A stretch of DNA of 64,000 nucleotides from Sciscionella marina DSM 45152 (GTDB lineage Bacteria; Actinomycetota; Actinomycetes; Mycobacteriales; Pseudonocardiaceae), in the NCBI RefSeq assembly GCF_000379465.1, contig NZ_KB905425.1, forward strand, positions 389,414 to 453,413, written 5' to 3'. The notes below the pieces were generated by a model that ran no database searches, was not told where the DNA came from, and was given only the letters and a program-made list of their open reading frames with translations. This document shows, one piece after another, positions 34,385 to 43,119 of this stretch (position 1 is the stretch's first letter; every line of letters begins with the position of its first letter). The position numbers were made by a program, and so were the translations under genes.

Positions 34385-34413
34385 TTGCAATGCAACATAG
34401 CATTGCGCATTGC
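34385..34413. promoter_or_regulatory. Operator cluster between the peptide ABC operon and its IclR regulator
   Basis: GCAATGC (34387-34393) and GCATTGC (34400-34406) are a perfect 7-bp inverted repeat with a 6-bp spacer. GCATTGC repeats directly at 34407-34413. TTGCA-A-TGCAA (34385-34395) is itself palindromic. The cluster lies 78-106 bp upstream of the SBP gene and about 200 bp before the divergent IclR gene, in the right place for the IclR protein to control both. The rest of 34308-34610 shows no gene. Confidence 0.6.
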
Positions 34414-34610
34414 ACGGATGCTTACCGATGCGGCATAGTGCTGTCAAGGTCTCCGCGGGCTTCACCGGCGTCCGGTCGGGAGTCGAACCGGCCCGGGGAA
34501 CAGTCTGTGCACAAGGCGAATGCGTGCCGGGCAGCCGTCGGCCGGTTCGTACTCCGTGACGGTGAACTGACCGGTGTGCCCGCGGGACGGGCGATCCGAA
34601 GGGGGAAGGG

Positions 34611-35399
34611 ATGACCGACTCACTGGGCCCGAGACCGGGGACCCGCAACAATTCCGCGTCTCTGCGGCGGGCGCTGTCGATCCTGTTGTACCTCGGCGAG
34701 GCGGGGCAGGACGGCGCCTCGGTCAGCGAGCTGTGCCGCGCGCTGGAGATGAACAAGAGTACGGCCCTGCGCCTACTGCAACCGTTGCTCGAGACACGGT
34801 TCGTGGAGCAGTCCGGATCGGGTGCCTACCACCTCGGCTGGCGCAACGCCCAGCTCGGACAGGTCTACCTTTCCGGCCTCGACCTGCGCACCAGCATGCA
34901 CGATCTGCTCACCGAACTGGTCGAGCGCACCAGCGAGACCGCGCACCTGGTACTTGCCGATTTCCCCAACATCGTCTACATCGACAAAGTGGACAGCCCG
35001 CACCCGGTCCGGATGTTCTCCCGGATCGGCAGGACCCAACCCGCCTACCGCACGAGCGTGGGCAAGGCGATGCTCGCGCACGCCCCGGAAACGACCGTCG
35101 CCCGGGTCGTCGCCGACGGGATGCCCGCGCGTACCCCGAACACCATCACCACCGCCGGGGCACTGCACAGAGAGCTGGCCAGGGTGCGAAAAGACGGCTA
35201 CGCCGTGGACGAAATCGAAAACGAGAACGGAATCCGCTGTGTGGCCGCGCCGATCTTCGACGGAGCGGGCGAGTGCACGAGCGCGGTGAGCGTATCGGCC
35301 CCCGAACAACGCCTGCCCCGCGAACGGGTGCCCGAGATCGCCGAGCAGGTATGTGCTGCCGCCGGGCAGATCTCCCGGCGGCTGGGAGGATTGCGCTGA
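34611..35399 (+). CDS. IclR-family transcriptional regulator of the peptide ABC operon
   Basis: The 262-residue protein has an IclR N-terminal helix-turn-helix (ASLRRALSILLYLGEAGQDG, SVSELCRALEMNKSTALRLLQPL) and a full effector domain: IDKVDSPHPVRMFSRIGRTQPAYRTSVGKAMLAH and a GIRCVAAPIFDGAGE end. Purines (GAAGGGGGAAGGG) precede the ATG. It is divergent from the SBP gene, with the GCAATGC operator cluster between. Confidence 0.92.
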   Translation: MTDSLGPRPGTRNNSASLRRALSILLYLGEAGQDGASVSELCRALEMNKSTALRLLQPLLETRFVEQSGSGAYHLGWRNAQLGQVYLSGLDLRTSMHDLLTELVERTSETAHLVLADFPNIVYIDKVDSPHPVRMFSRIGRTQPAYRTSVGKAMLAHAPETTVARVVADGMPARTPNTITTAGALHRELARVRKDGYAVDEIENENGIRCVAAPIFDGAGECTSAVSVSAPEQRLPRERVPEIAEQVCAAAGQISRRLGGLR

Positions 35400-35402
35400 A
35401 CG

Positions 35403-35436
35403 CGAGACGACTCTGATCTCGGAGTGACCCGTCTCG
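35403..35436 (+). terminator. Hairpin after the IclR gene
   Basis: CGAGACG (35403-35409) pairs with CGTCTCG (35430-35436), and inner ACTC/GAGT can extend the stem across a bulge. It begins 4 nt after the IclR stop. Confidence 0.5.
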
Positions 35437-35746
35437 TCCGCACAGAACGGGCTGGTATTGCCCGCGATCGACTTCGACGCCGCTTCGTGTGGCGTGCCGC
35501 GCCGATCTCCGGGCCGATATGTTCGAGGGCTCGACCATCAGCGGTCATGTCCTCCTTTTCGATCAGCATCCGCATGCTCCGGTGGAACTCGCCGCGGAGA
35601 GTCGCCCGGCGCATCGCGGAAACCCCTGTTCGCGCAATGCTCGTGCGGGCCACACAGATCCGCCAACGTGAGATCCGTGACGGATCGACCACCGCGGACC
35701 ACCTCTGTCGCGGAAAGCGGTCCGGTGCCCGCAGCTCCGTTACCGG
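35437..35746. other. Non-coding or decayed stretch
   Basis: Open frames exist on both strands, but none shows the GC3 bias or a domain that I can recognise. It is either a decayed gene or spacer between the IclR gene and the convergent 2-hydroxyacid dehydrogenase. Confidence 0.35.
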
Positions 35747-36748
35747 TTACCTGGGGTCGTATACGGTGGGGTTCGCCAGGGCGGCGGGAGTCTCCCCCCG
35801 TTGCCATGTCCGGAGGGCGTCGGCGGCCATCCTGGAGTGCACGGCGATCACGTCGTCGGAAGCGCCGCCGATGTGCGGGGTCATGGTGACGTTGGGCATT
35901 TCGAACAGCGGATGGCCGGCGGGCAGCGGTTCCTGCCAGAACACGTCCAGTCCGGCTCCGGCGAGATGGCCGGTGCGCAGCGCTTCGAGCAGTGCCTGTT
36001 CCTCGACCACGGCGGCGCGACCGGCGTTGATCAGGTAGCTGCCCGGTCGTATCCGGGCGATCTGCTCGGCGCCGAGGAGCCCGATGGTGGACTCCAGCAA
36101 CGGGGTGTGCACGGTGATCACGTCCGCGGCGCCGAGCAGCTCCTCCAGTCCGACGATGCGGGCCTGTTCGCCGAAGGTGTCCTCGTCGAGGTACGGGTCG
36201 TAGACGAGCGCGTGCATGCCGAAGGCGCGGGCGCGGGCGAGCACCCGCCTGCCCACCGCGCCGCCGCCGAGGATGCCGAGCGTGCGGCCGTGCAGCGCGA
36301 GACCGCGAAACTCCCGATAGGGCTCGAAGACGTCCTCGGTGGTCCAGGATCCGTTGCGCAGCCAGGCTTCCGCGCGGGAGGTGTTGCGCAATGTGGCCAG
36401 TAGCAGGGTGAAGGTCAGGTCTGCGGTGACGTCGGCATTGCGTGCGGGGGTGGTCGCGACCGGGATCCCGCGCGCCGTGCAACCGTCCAGGTCGATGTTG
36501 ACCGGTGCTGCCCGGCAGGACACGGCCAGGCGCAGCTTCGGTGCCGCGGCGAGAGCTTTGGCGTCGAGCAGTTCGGTCTCGCAGACCACGGCTTCGGCTT
36601 CGGCGAGCGCGGCCTCCGCGCCGGTCTCGGCGAGCGAGCGGCGCAGGTTCGCCGGTTCGAGCACGGTGAGCTCGAACGTGTCACGCAGCGCTTCGGCGAT
36701 CGTGTCGTCGAAGGCCGCGGTGATCAGCACGCGAGGACGGTCGGACAC
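35747..36748 (-). CDS. D-isomer-specific 2-hydroxyacid dehydrogenase
   Basis: The 333-residue protein has the NAD-binding GILGGGAVGRRVLARARAFG, catalytic Arg in LINAGRAAVV, Glu in QEPLP and His in MTPHIGGASDD (the Arg-Glu-His triad). The phosphoglycerate dehydrogenase-like group fits; there is no ACT domain. GTG 36748 has AGGAG 5-6 nt upstream and overlaps the kinase by 25 bp, so the two are one transcript. In a polyol locus it may reduce or oxidise a glyoxylate- or tetronate-like 2-hydroxyacid. Confidence 0.87.
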   Translation of the reverse strand: MSDRPRVLITAAFDDTIAEALRDTFELTVLEPANLRRSLAETGAEAALAEAEAVVCETELLDAKALAAAPKLRLAVSCRAAPVNIDLDGCTARGIPVATTPARNADVTADLTFTLLLATLRNTSRAEAWLRNGSWTTEDVFEPYREFRGLALHGRTLGILGGGAVGRRVLARARAFGMHALVYDPYLDEDTFGEQARIVGLEELLGAADVITVHTPLLESTIGLLGAEQIARIRPGSYLINAGRAAVVEEQALLEALRTGHLAGAGLDVFWQEPLPAGHPLFEMPNVTMTPHIGGASDDVIAVHSRMAADALRTWQRGETPAALANPTVYDPR

Positions 36749-38238
36749 GTGGTCTCCTGTTCTTCGGGTCCGCGAAGTTTCCGCAGTTCGCTCCATTGTG
36801 GACGGAGGGCGTCTCGGACGGAGCGGAAGATCCGGTAACGCCGTTCGTAGTCGGTGGTCCGCTCCTCGGCCGGTTCGAATCGGCGTGGTTCACCGCGCAG
36901 CTTCGCCGCGGTCCGCGCGAGCTCGGTGCCTTCCGTTGCGGACAGTGCGATCGCGGCCGCGCCGCGCGCGCCGGTCTCCTCGTCGGTGGCGCGGTACACG
37001 GTCGTTCCGGTGACCTCGGCGATGGTCTGGCAGAGCAGCGAGCTCGTCGTAGCGCCGCCGCACAGCCGGAGTGGGCCGGTTCCGCCAAGTGCTTCCTGAC
37101 ATTCTCGCAGGCTGAAGGCGAGCCCTTCGTAGACCGCGCGCAGTAACGCCGCCCCACTGGTCGAAGTGGACAGTCCCAGCCAGCCCGCGGAGGCTTCCGG
37201 CGCGTGAAACGGTGCGCGCTCGCCCGACTGTGCGCCATAGGGCAGGTAGAGCACTCCGTCCGCGCCCGGTGGTACCCGGGCGGCTTCGGCCTCCACAGCG
37301 GTCCAGCTCCGGTGCGTATCGCCGGTGACCCCTCGCGCCCATTCCAGGTTCGGCGTTCCGGACATCGGGCAGAGGCATTCGAGAATCCGGCCGTGGTGGC
37401 CGGTGGCGAGCAGGATGCTCGCCGGTGCGGTGACCTCCTCGGCGCTGCTGCGCACCGTGCCGAGGAACGCGGTGGTGCCCATGATCGCGTAGCTCTCGCC
37501 CGGTTCGACCGCGCCGAGGCCGATGCCCGCGGCGGCCGTGTCCACCATGCCGGTGGCCACCGGTGTCCCGGGGCGCAGCCCGAGGGCATGGGCCGCGTCG
37601 TGGCGCAGCGGCCGGGTCGTGGTCGACGGGACGACCGGTGGCAGTAGTCCGGCGAATCGCCGATGGCCGAGCCGGTCGAGTAGCTGCTGGGAGTACTGCC
37701 CGGTGCGTACGTCGAGGTAGGTGCGCGAGGCTTCGGAGGCGTCCGTTTCGAGTACGCCGGTCAGCCGGAGCCGGATCCAGTCTTTGCAGTTCGCCTGGTG
37801 CCGTGCCTCGGGCCGCAGGTGTTCGAGCAGGACCGGCAGGGCCCCGGCGAACAATGTGGAGCCGGTGACGGCGTGGACCGCGGCGGCGCGGCCATCTCGT
37901 TCCCATTCGTCGACAACGGTGGTCGCGCGCCCGTCCAGCCACAGTTTCGCCGGTCCGATCGGGCGGTGTTCGGCGTCCAGCAGCCAGGCGCCGTCGCCCT
38001 GCCCGGTGACGCCGATCGCGCTCACCTCGACCTCGCCCGCCGCGTGCAGTGCGGCCGTGACGGTGTGCTGCACGGACTGCCAGATTGTCGCCATGGACTG
38101 CTCGGCACAGTCCGGCCGTGGTCGCCCGACCTCGAGGGGAACTCGCGCTGTCGCGAGGTTCCGGCCATCCGGCGTGATGATCACCGTCTTGACCGCGGTC
38201 GTACCTGCGTCGATCCCGACGATGGCGGAAATGGCCAT
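36724..38238 (-). CDS. FGGY-family carbohydrate kinase
   Basis: The 504-residue kinase starts with the phosphate-1 motif VGIDAGTTAVKTV, and carries GVTGQGDGAWLLD, the DGRAT substrate region and a C-terminal LCGGATTSSLLCQTIAEVTG adenosine motif. It most resembles xylulokinase, L-xylulose and erythritol kinases. GGAGAG lies upstream of ATG 38238. It is divergent from the RbtT-like importer and coupled to the 2-hydroxyacid dehydrogenase. It probably phosphorylates the ketose made by the SDR of this locus. Confidence 0.9.
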   Translation of the reverse strand: MAISAIVGIDAGTTAVKTVIITPDGRNLATARVPLEVGRPRPDCAEQSMATIWQSVQHTVTAALHAAGEVEVSAIGVTGQGDGAWLLDAEHRPIGPAKLWLDGRATTVVDEWERDGRAAAVHAVTGSTLFAGALPVLLEHLRPEARHQANCKDWIRLRLTGVLETDASEASRTYLDVRTGQYSQQLLDRLGHRRFAGLLPPVVPSTTTRPLRHDAAHALGLRPGTPVATGMVDTAAAGIGLGAVEPGESYAIMGTTAFLGTVRSSAEEVTAPASILLATGHHGRILECLCPMSGTPNLEWARGVTGDTHRSWTAVEAEAARVPPGADGVLYLPYGAQSGERAPFHAPEASAGWLGLSTSTSGAALLRAVYEGLAFSLRECQEALGGTGPLRLCGGATTSSLLCQTIAEVTGTTVYRATDEETGARGAAAIALSATEGTELARTAAKLRGEPRRFEPAEERTTDYERRYRIFRSVRDALRPQWSELRKLRGPEEQETTCPTVLAC

Positions 38239-38373
38239 CACATCTCTCCACTGAACATATGTGCACTACATCGTGCAGTTGTTCGGAATCTAGAACGCCG
38301 GACCTCGTTCGGTCAACTCTTGACATTCGCGCCGGTCGAGCTGATGCTCTATCGATCCAAAGTGCAATCGTCT

Positions 38374-38385
38374 GAACAATTGTTC
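38374..38385. promoter_or_regulatory. Perfect palindrome in the divergent polyol promoter
   Basis: GAACAATTGTTC is a perfect 12-bp palindrome, 28 bp before the importer ATG. The 38239-38412 gap also holds CTGAACATATG (about 38251) and TTGACA near 38321. A related GAAC-GGAT-GTTC occurs at 39769-39780 within the start of the SorC gene. The SorC protein is the natural binder. Confidence 0.5.
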
Positions 38386-38412
38386 GTAGCGCGGGCTCGA
38401 AGAGGAGTGCTG

Positions 38413-39705
38413 ATGCGCGAAAACGCCGAGGGGGAAAGCGGCGCCCGGCAGACGTGGCTGGGCCGTCAGGGGATCGTCCGTCCGCTCGCCTGGGGTTTCC
38501 TCGCGGTGCTGCTGTTCATGGTCGGAGACGGTGTGGAGCTCGGATTCTTGGCTCCATACCTGGAATCCATCGGTTTCGCGGCCACCGATGTCGCGACCCT
38601 GGTCAGCGTTTACGGCATCGTGGTCGCGGTGGCCGCGTGGCTGGCCGGTGCGCTCGCCGAGGCGTGGGGACCGCGGCGGGTCATGCTGGCCGGGTTCCTG
38701 ATCTGGTTCGTGTTCGAGCTGCTGTTCCTCGGGATCGGTGTGGCGACCAAGAACTATCCGGTGATGCTGATCTCGTATGGGATCCGCGGCCTCGGGTACC
38801 CGTTCTTCTCCTACGGTTTCCTTGTCTGGGTGACCATGCGTACCCCGAAGGAGGTGATCGGCAGGGCGGTCGGCTGGTACTGGTTCGCTTCCACGGCCGG
38901 GCTCGGCGTGGTCAGCTCCTACTTCGCGGGGATCGTCATCCCATGGCTCGGCCAGCTGGCGACGATGTGGCTCTCGCTGGTGTTCATCGCCGCGGGTGGG
39001 GTTCTGCTGATCGTCGCGGTGCGGGCGCGCTCCGAGCGCAGCGATGCCGGACTCTCGGCGAACCTGCGGAAGGTGGCAGGCGGGCTGACCGTGGTGAAAG
39101 ACCATCCACGCGTCGGAGTCGGCGGGGTGGTACGCATCATCAACACACTGTGCTTCTACGCGTTTCCGGTCTTCATCTCCACGCACATGATCAACGAGAT
39201 CGGGTTCACGCTCTCGCAGTGGCAGACCATCTGGGGCACGATGTTGTTCGCCAACATCATCGGCAATGTGGCGGCCGGGTATCTTGGCGACCGGATCGGC
39301 CAGATCACCGTGGTCGCCTGGTTCGGCGGGCTGCTCTGCGTGATCTCGGTGCTGGCCTGGTACTACGTGCCGGAATGGCTCGGCGCGAACTTCGCGGCCG
39401 CGATGGCGGTGTCCATCCTGCTCGGGCTGGCGATGGCCGCTTATGTGCCGTTGAGCGCGATCGTGCCGCTGCTCGCGCCGAACAACAAGGCGGCTGCGGT
39501 GGCGATCCTCAACCTCGGAGCCGGGCTGAGCAACGCGGTCGGACCGGTACTGGCCCGGATCTTCCTCGGCCCGCTCGGAGTCGGTGGGCTGATGTGGCTG
39601 CTGGCCGGTCTCTACGCCGTGGGCATTCCGCTGACCTATGTGCTGCGGGACAAGGGGGCCGAGCAGTCCTCCGGAGCCGGGCGAGCGGAGGTGATCCCCG
39701 GATGA
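38413..39705 (+). CDS. RbtT/DalT-type MFS pentitol importer
   Basis: The 430-residue protein has the opening that marks the RbtT/DalT/CsbX group: RPLAWGFLAVLLFMVGDGVE, then SVYGIVVAVAAWLAGALAEAWGPRR, IRGLGYPFFSYGFLVWVTMRTP and GWYWFASTAGLGV. Characterised members take up ribitol or D-arabinitol. GAGGAG lies 5 nt before the ATG. Its stop overlaps the SorC gene (ATGA), the start of the + operon. Confidence 0.9.
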   Translation: MRENAEGESGARQTWLGRQGIVRPLAWGFLAVLLFMVGDGVELGFLAPYLESIGFAATDVATLVSVYGIVVAVAAWLAGALAEAWGPRRVMLAGFLIWFVFELLFLGIGVATKNYPVMLISYGIRGLGYPFFSYGFLVWVTMRTPKEVIGRAVGWYWFASTAGLGVVSSYFAGIVIPWLGQLATMWLSLVFIAAGGVLLIVAVRARSERSDAGLSANLRKVAGGLTVVKDHPRVGVGGVVRIINTLCFYAFPVFISTHMINEIGFTLSQWQTIWGTMLFANIIGNVAAGYLGDRIGQITVVAWFGGLLCVISVLAWYYVPEWLGANFAAAMAVSILLGLAMAAYVPLSAIVPLLAPNNKAAAVAILNLGAGLSNAVGPVLARIFLGPLGVGGLMWLLAGLYAVGIPLTYVLRDKGAEQSSGAGRAEVIPG

Positions 39706-40733
39706 GCCCCGGGTTGCCCACGCAGATGGGCGAGCGCGATGATTCGGCGAACAGATGCTCGCCAATGAGAACGGATGTTCGGCCGATGGAGACCCGCGAA
39801 CCGCTGGGCCGGGTGGCCCGGCTGCACTATCAGCACGGCATGACCCACCAAGAGATCGGTGAGCTGCTCGGGTTCTCCAGGGTGAAGGTCACCAGGATGC
39901 TCGCCGAGGCACGACGGGCAGGAATCGTCGAGATCCACATCCACGGTGAGGCCACCCCGTTCGGCGAGCTCGAAGCGGAACTGACCGGCGCATTCGGATT
40001 GGCGGGGGCCTGGATCGCGCCGAGCTTCTCCGACCCGGAGCGCAGTCTCGCCTCGGTCGGGATGGCCGGAGCGGAATGCCTGACCGCGCTGGCCCCGACG
40101 GTGCGCACCGTCGCGGTGGGCCTTTCCTCGAGCGTGGCCGCGATCGTGGCGCACCTGCGACCACAGGAGCAACTGCCCGAACTGGGGTTCGTGCCGCTGG
40201 CGGGCAGCTGGGGCGGCGCCTCACGGGGTATGAGCCCACACGAGCTGGTGATCGGGTTCGGTGCGGCGTTCGGTGCGCGGACCTATCACCTGCCCGCACC
40301 CATTCTCGCCAAGACGGCGGACGCGGCGACCGCTTTCGCCGCCGATCCAGGGGTCCGGCAGACACTGCGCCTCGCCGCGGGGGCCGAACTGCTGATCGCC
40401 GGGGTCGGTGCGGTGGAGGCCGGTAGCGGCATGCTGGCGGACACGCTTACCGAGCGCGAGCGAGGACAGCTGACCAAACGCGGCGCCGTCGGAGACATTT
40501 CCGCCCGGTTCTTCGACAGTGTGGGCAGCGCGGTCGAAAGCACCGTGGACGAGCGCGTGGTCGGGATGAGCCTGCGTGCACTGGCCAGAATTCCGCGGCG
40601 CGTCGCCGTCGGCTTCGGCGACCAGAAGATCACCGCACTGCGCGCCGCGTTGCGCACCGGGCTGATGAACCATCTCGTCACCGATGTGGACACCGCGAGA
40701 ACGCTGTTGCGGACAACCAGGAAAGGGAACTGA
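39702..40733 (+). CDS. SorC-family transcriptional regulator
   Basis: The 343-residue protein has the SorC helix-turn-helix LGRVARLHYQHGMTHQEIGE followed by LLGFSRVKVTRMLAEARRAG and VEIHIHG, and a sugar-phosphate-binding domain with TVRTVAVGLSSSVAAI. The ATG at 39702 overlaps the importer stop, and GGAGGTG lies 5-8 nt upstream. The longer N-terminus (~28 extra residues before LGRVARL) is therefore probably real; ATG 39786 would be the family-length alternative. It likely responds to a phosphorylated intermediate of this pathway. Confidence 0.87.
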   Translation: MSPGLPTQMGERDDSANRCSPMRTDVRPMETREPLGRVARLHYQHGMTHQEIGELLGFSRVKVTRMLAEARRAGIVEIHIHGEATPFGELEAELTGAFGLAGAWIAPSFSDPERSLASVGMAGAECLTALAPTVRTVAVGLSSSVAAIVAHLRPQEQLPELGFVPLAGSWGGASRGMSPHELVIGFGAAFGARTYHLPAPILAKTADAATAFAADPGVRQTLRLAAGAELLIAGVGAVEAGSGMLADTLTERERGQLTKRGAVGDISARFFDSVGSAVESTVDERVVGMSLRALARIPRRVAVGFGDQKITALRAALRTGLMNHLVTDVDTARTLLRTTRKGN

Positions 40734-40735
40734 CC

Positions 40736-41368
40736 ATGCGCGACGCCGCGACCACGGACGAACTGATCGAGCGACTCGCGGAGGCCGGTGAGCTGGCCGT
40801 GCGGAGGGGACTCGTGCTGGCCAGCGGTGGCAATCTCTCCGCACGCCTGCCCGGCGCCGAGGAGTTCGTGGTCACCGGGGCGGGAACCTGGCTGGACCGG
40901 CTCACCCCGGAGGACTTCACAGTGCTGAACCTCGACGGCGAGGTCGTCGGCGGGAATCCGTCGCCGTCCAGCGAATGGAAGCTGCACCAGCGGACCTATC
41001 GGGTGCGCGAGGATGTGAACGCGGTGGTGCACATCCATCCGCAGCACGCGGTGCTCGTGGACGCGCTCGGTCATCCGGTCCGGCTGTTCACCCTCGACCA
41101 CGCCGCGTACGTCGGCTCGGTGGGCAGAACCGACTACTACCCGAACGGCTCCGACGAACTGGCCGACACCGCCGCGGCCGAGGCGAAACAGCACAACTGC
41201 GTGATCCTGGGCAACCACGGCTGCTCTGCACTCGGGGACAGCGTCGGCATGGCGTTCCGGCGCGCGATGAACCTGGAGGAGGCGGCCACGGCGACCTATC
41301 GGGCACTGTGCCTCGGAGACACCACGACCGCTTTCCCGGAGGCGGCCCTGCGGACGCTGCACGCCTGA
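40736..41368 (+). CDS. Class II aldolase/adducin-family protein
   Basis: The 210-residue protein has SGGNLSARLPG for phosphate binding, Glu80 (SPSSEWKLH) as catalytic acid/base and Zn ligands His99, His101 (VHIHPQH) and His161 (GNHG). These match L-fuculose-1-phosphate or L-ribulose-5-phosphate-4-epimerase-type aldolases. It lies 2 bp after the SorC gene. It likely cleaves the ketose phosphate made by a kinase of this locus to dihydroxyacetone phosphate or a similar fragment. Confidence 0.88.
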   Translation: MRDAATTDELIERLAEAGELAVRRGLVLASGGNLSARLPGAEEFVVTGAGTWLDRLTPEDFTVLNLDGEVVGGNPSPSSEWKLHQRTYRVREDVNAVVHIHPQHAVLVDALGHPVRLFTLDHAAYVGSVGRTDYYPNGSDELADTAAAEAKQHNCVILGNHGCSALGDSVGMAFRRAMNLEEAATATYRALCLGDTTTAFPEAALRTLHA

Positions 41369-41382
41369 GAGGGGAGAACGGC

Positions 41383-42339
41383 ATGCGCACTGACGTGGTC
41401 ACGCTCGGTCTGCACATCCTCGACATCCTGGGCCGCCCGGTCACCCGGATCCCGCCGGGCCAGGAGGTCGAGCTCATCGAGCAGATCACCATGACCGTGG
41501 CGGGCACCGCTGCCGCGACCGCGGTCGACCTGGCCCGCCTCGGCGTGCGCACCGCTTCGGTCGGTGCGATCGGCCGGGACGCGCTCGGTGCCTTCTTGCG
41601 TGAGCGGATGACCATGGAAGGCGTCGACTGCACCGGTCTGTCCGAAGTGGACACAGCGCAGACCTCGGCGACGATTCTGCCGATCCGCCCGGACGGCGGA
41701 CGGCCACCGCTGCACGTGATCGGGGCGAGTGCCGCCTTGACCGAGGACCGGATCCCGTGGTCACTGCTGGCCGAGGCGCGGGTGCTGCACTTCGGCGGCA
41801 GCGGACTGCTGCCCGCGCTCGACGGCGAGCCGAGTGTCCGGATCCTTCAGCGTGCCAAGGAGATCGGGCTCACTGTGCTGATGGATTTCATCCCCACCAA
41901 GGATCCGCAGTTCCCCGGTCAGCTCGCCGCCTGTCTGCCGTACGTGGACTACCTGCTGCCCAACCTGGAAGACGCCTGCTTCGTCGCGGGAACCGATGAC
42001 CGGGCGAGCGCGATCGACTGGTGTCACAGGCGCGGCGTCGGCGCCACCGTGCTGACCATGGGAGCAGACGGGGTCAGCATTGCCGAACGCGGCGGCGCGG
42101 AACGGTTGCTGCCCGCCTACGCCGTCGACGTGGTGGACACCACCGGGTGCGGCGATGCGTTCAGCGCCGGATTCATCACCGCGCTGCTCGACGGGGCGGA
42201 CCTCGAACAGGCCGCCGAGCTCGGCCTCGCGGCGGGCAGCCTCGTCGCCACCGGTCTCGGCTCCGATGCGGGGATCACCGATCGTTTCGGGCTCGACCAG
42301 TTCGCCACCACGACCACACGCAAGCAGACAGGAGCGTGA
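41383..42339 (+). CDS. PfkB-family carbohydrate kinase
   Basis: The 318-residue kinase has an N-terminal MTVAGTAAATAVDLARLG, GAIGRDALGAFLRERM, and the C-terminal motif DTTGCGDAFSAGF with the catalytic Asp. The usual GAGD is GCGD here. The length suits ribokinase-like enzymes. GGGGAG precedes the ATG. A second kinase beside the FGGY enzyme suggests phosphorylation at two positions or of two intermediates. Confidence 0.9.
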   Translation: MRTDVVTLGLHILDILGRPVTRIPPGQEVELIEQITMTVAGTAAATAVDLARLGVRTASVGAIGRDALGAFLRERMTMEGVDCTGLSEVDTAQTSATILPIRPDGGRPPLHVIGASAALTEDRIPWSLLAEARVLHFGGSGLLPALDGEPSVRILQRAKEIGLTVLMDFIPTKDPQFPGQLAACLPYVDYLLPNLEDACFVAGTDDRASAIDWCHRRGVGATVLTMGADGVSIAERGGAERLLPAYAVDVVDTTGCGDAFSAGFITALLDGADLEQAAELGLAAGSLVATGLGSDAGITDRFGLDQFATTTTRKQTGA

Positions 42340-42341
42340 CC

Positions 42342-43106
42342 ATGCTCGATTCCTTTTCACTGCAAGGCAAGACCGCCTTCGTCACCGGCGCAGCTCGGGG
42401 GATCGGCGCGGCGATCGCGAACGGATGGGCACGGGCCGGGGCCGCCGTTGCCTGTTTCGACCTCGACGCCGACAGCGCCGCGGAACAGGCAGCGACGCTG
42501 CGCGGGCTCGGCGCCGAGGCCATCGGGATCGGCGGTGATGTCACCGATGCCGACTCGGTTGCCGCAGCGGTAAGGCGCACCGTGGACGAGCTGGGCGGGC
42601 TGGACATCGCGCTCAACAACGCGGGGATCGCCCACCAGGCGCCCGCCGAGGAACTGGAGCCCGCCGATTGGCGGCGGATGATCGACGTGAACCTCACCGG
42701 CGTGTTCCTCTGCGCTCAAGCGCAGGCGCGCGTCATGCTGGAACGCGGCGGCGGCTCGATCGTGAACCTCGCCTCCATGTCCGGTTCCATCGTGAACCGG
42801 GGACTGACCCAGGCGCATTACAACTCGGCGAAAGCGGGGGTGATGCACCTGACCAAATCGCTCGCGGTGGAATGGGCCGGGCGCGGCATCCGGGTCAACT
42901 CCATCAGCCCCGGCTACACCCTGACCCCCATGACACAGCGCCCGGAAGTCGCCGGTGCCAGGGCCGAATGGGAGGACCAGACCCCGATGGGGCGCATGGT
43001 GGACATGGCGGAGCTCGTCGGCCCGGCGATCTTCCTCGCCTCCCGGGCTTCCTCGGCCTGTACCGGACTCGACCTGGTCGCGGACTGCGGTTTCGTCTGC
43101 TGGTGA
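42342..43106 (+). CDS. SDR polyol dehydrogenase
   Basis: A 254-residue SDR with TGAARGIG, an acidic residue after beta-2 (CFDLD), NNAG, catalytic Ser in ASMSGS and YNSAKAG. It ends VADCGFVCW, a C-terminus seen in arabinitol, mannitol and sorbitol dehydrogenases of this superfamily. It probably oxidises the imported pentitol to a ketose with NAD+. AGGAGCG lies 5-6 nt before the ATG, overlapping the PfkB stop region. Confidence 0.88.
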   Translation: MLDSFSLQGKTAFVTGAARGIGAAIANGWARAGAAVACFDLDADSAAEQAATLRGLGAEAIGIGGDVTDADSVAAAVRRTVDELGGLDIALNNAGIAHQAPAEELEPADWRRMIDVNLTGVFLCAQAQARVMLERGGGSIVNLASMSGSIVNRGLTQAHYNSAKAGVMHLTKSLAVEWAGRGIRVNSISPGYTLTPMTQRPEVAGARAEWEDQTPMGRMVDMAELVGPAIFLASRASSACTGLDLVADCGFVCW

Positions 43107-43119
43107 CCGGCGCGCGGTC

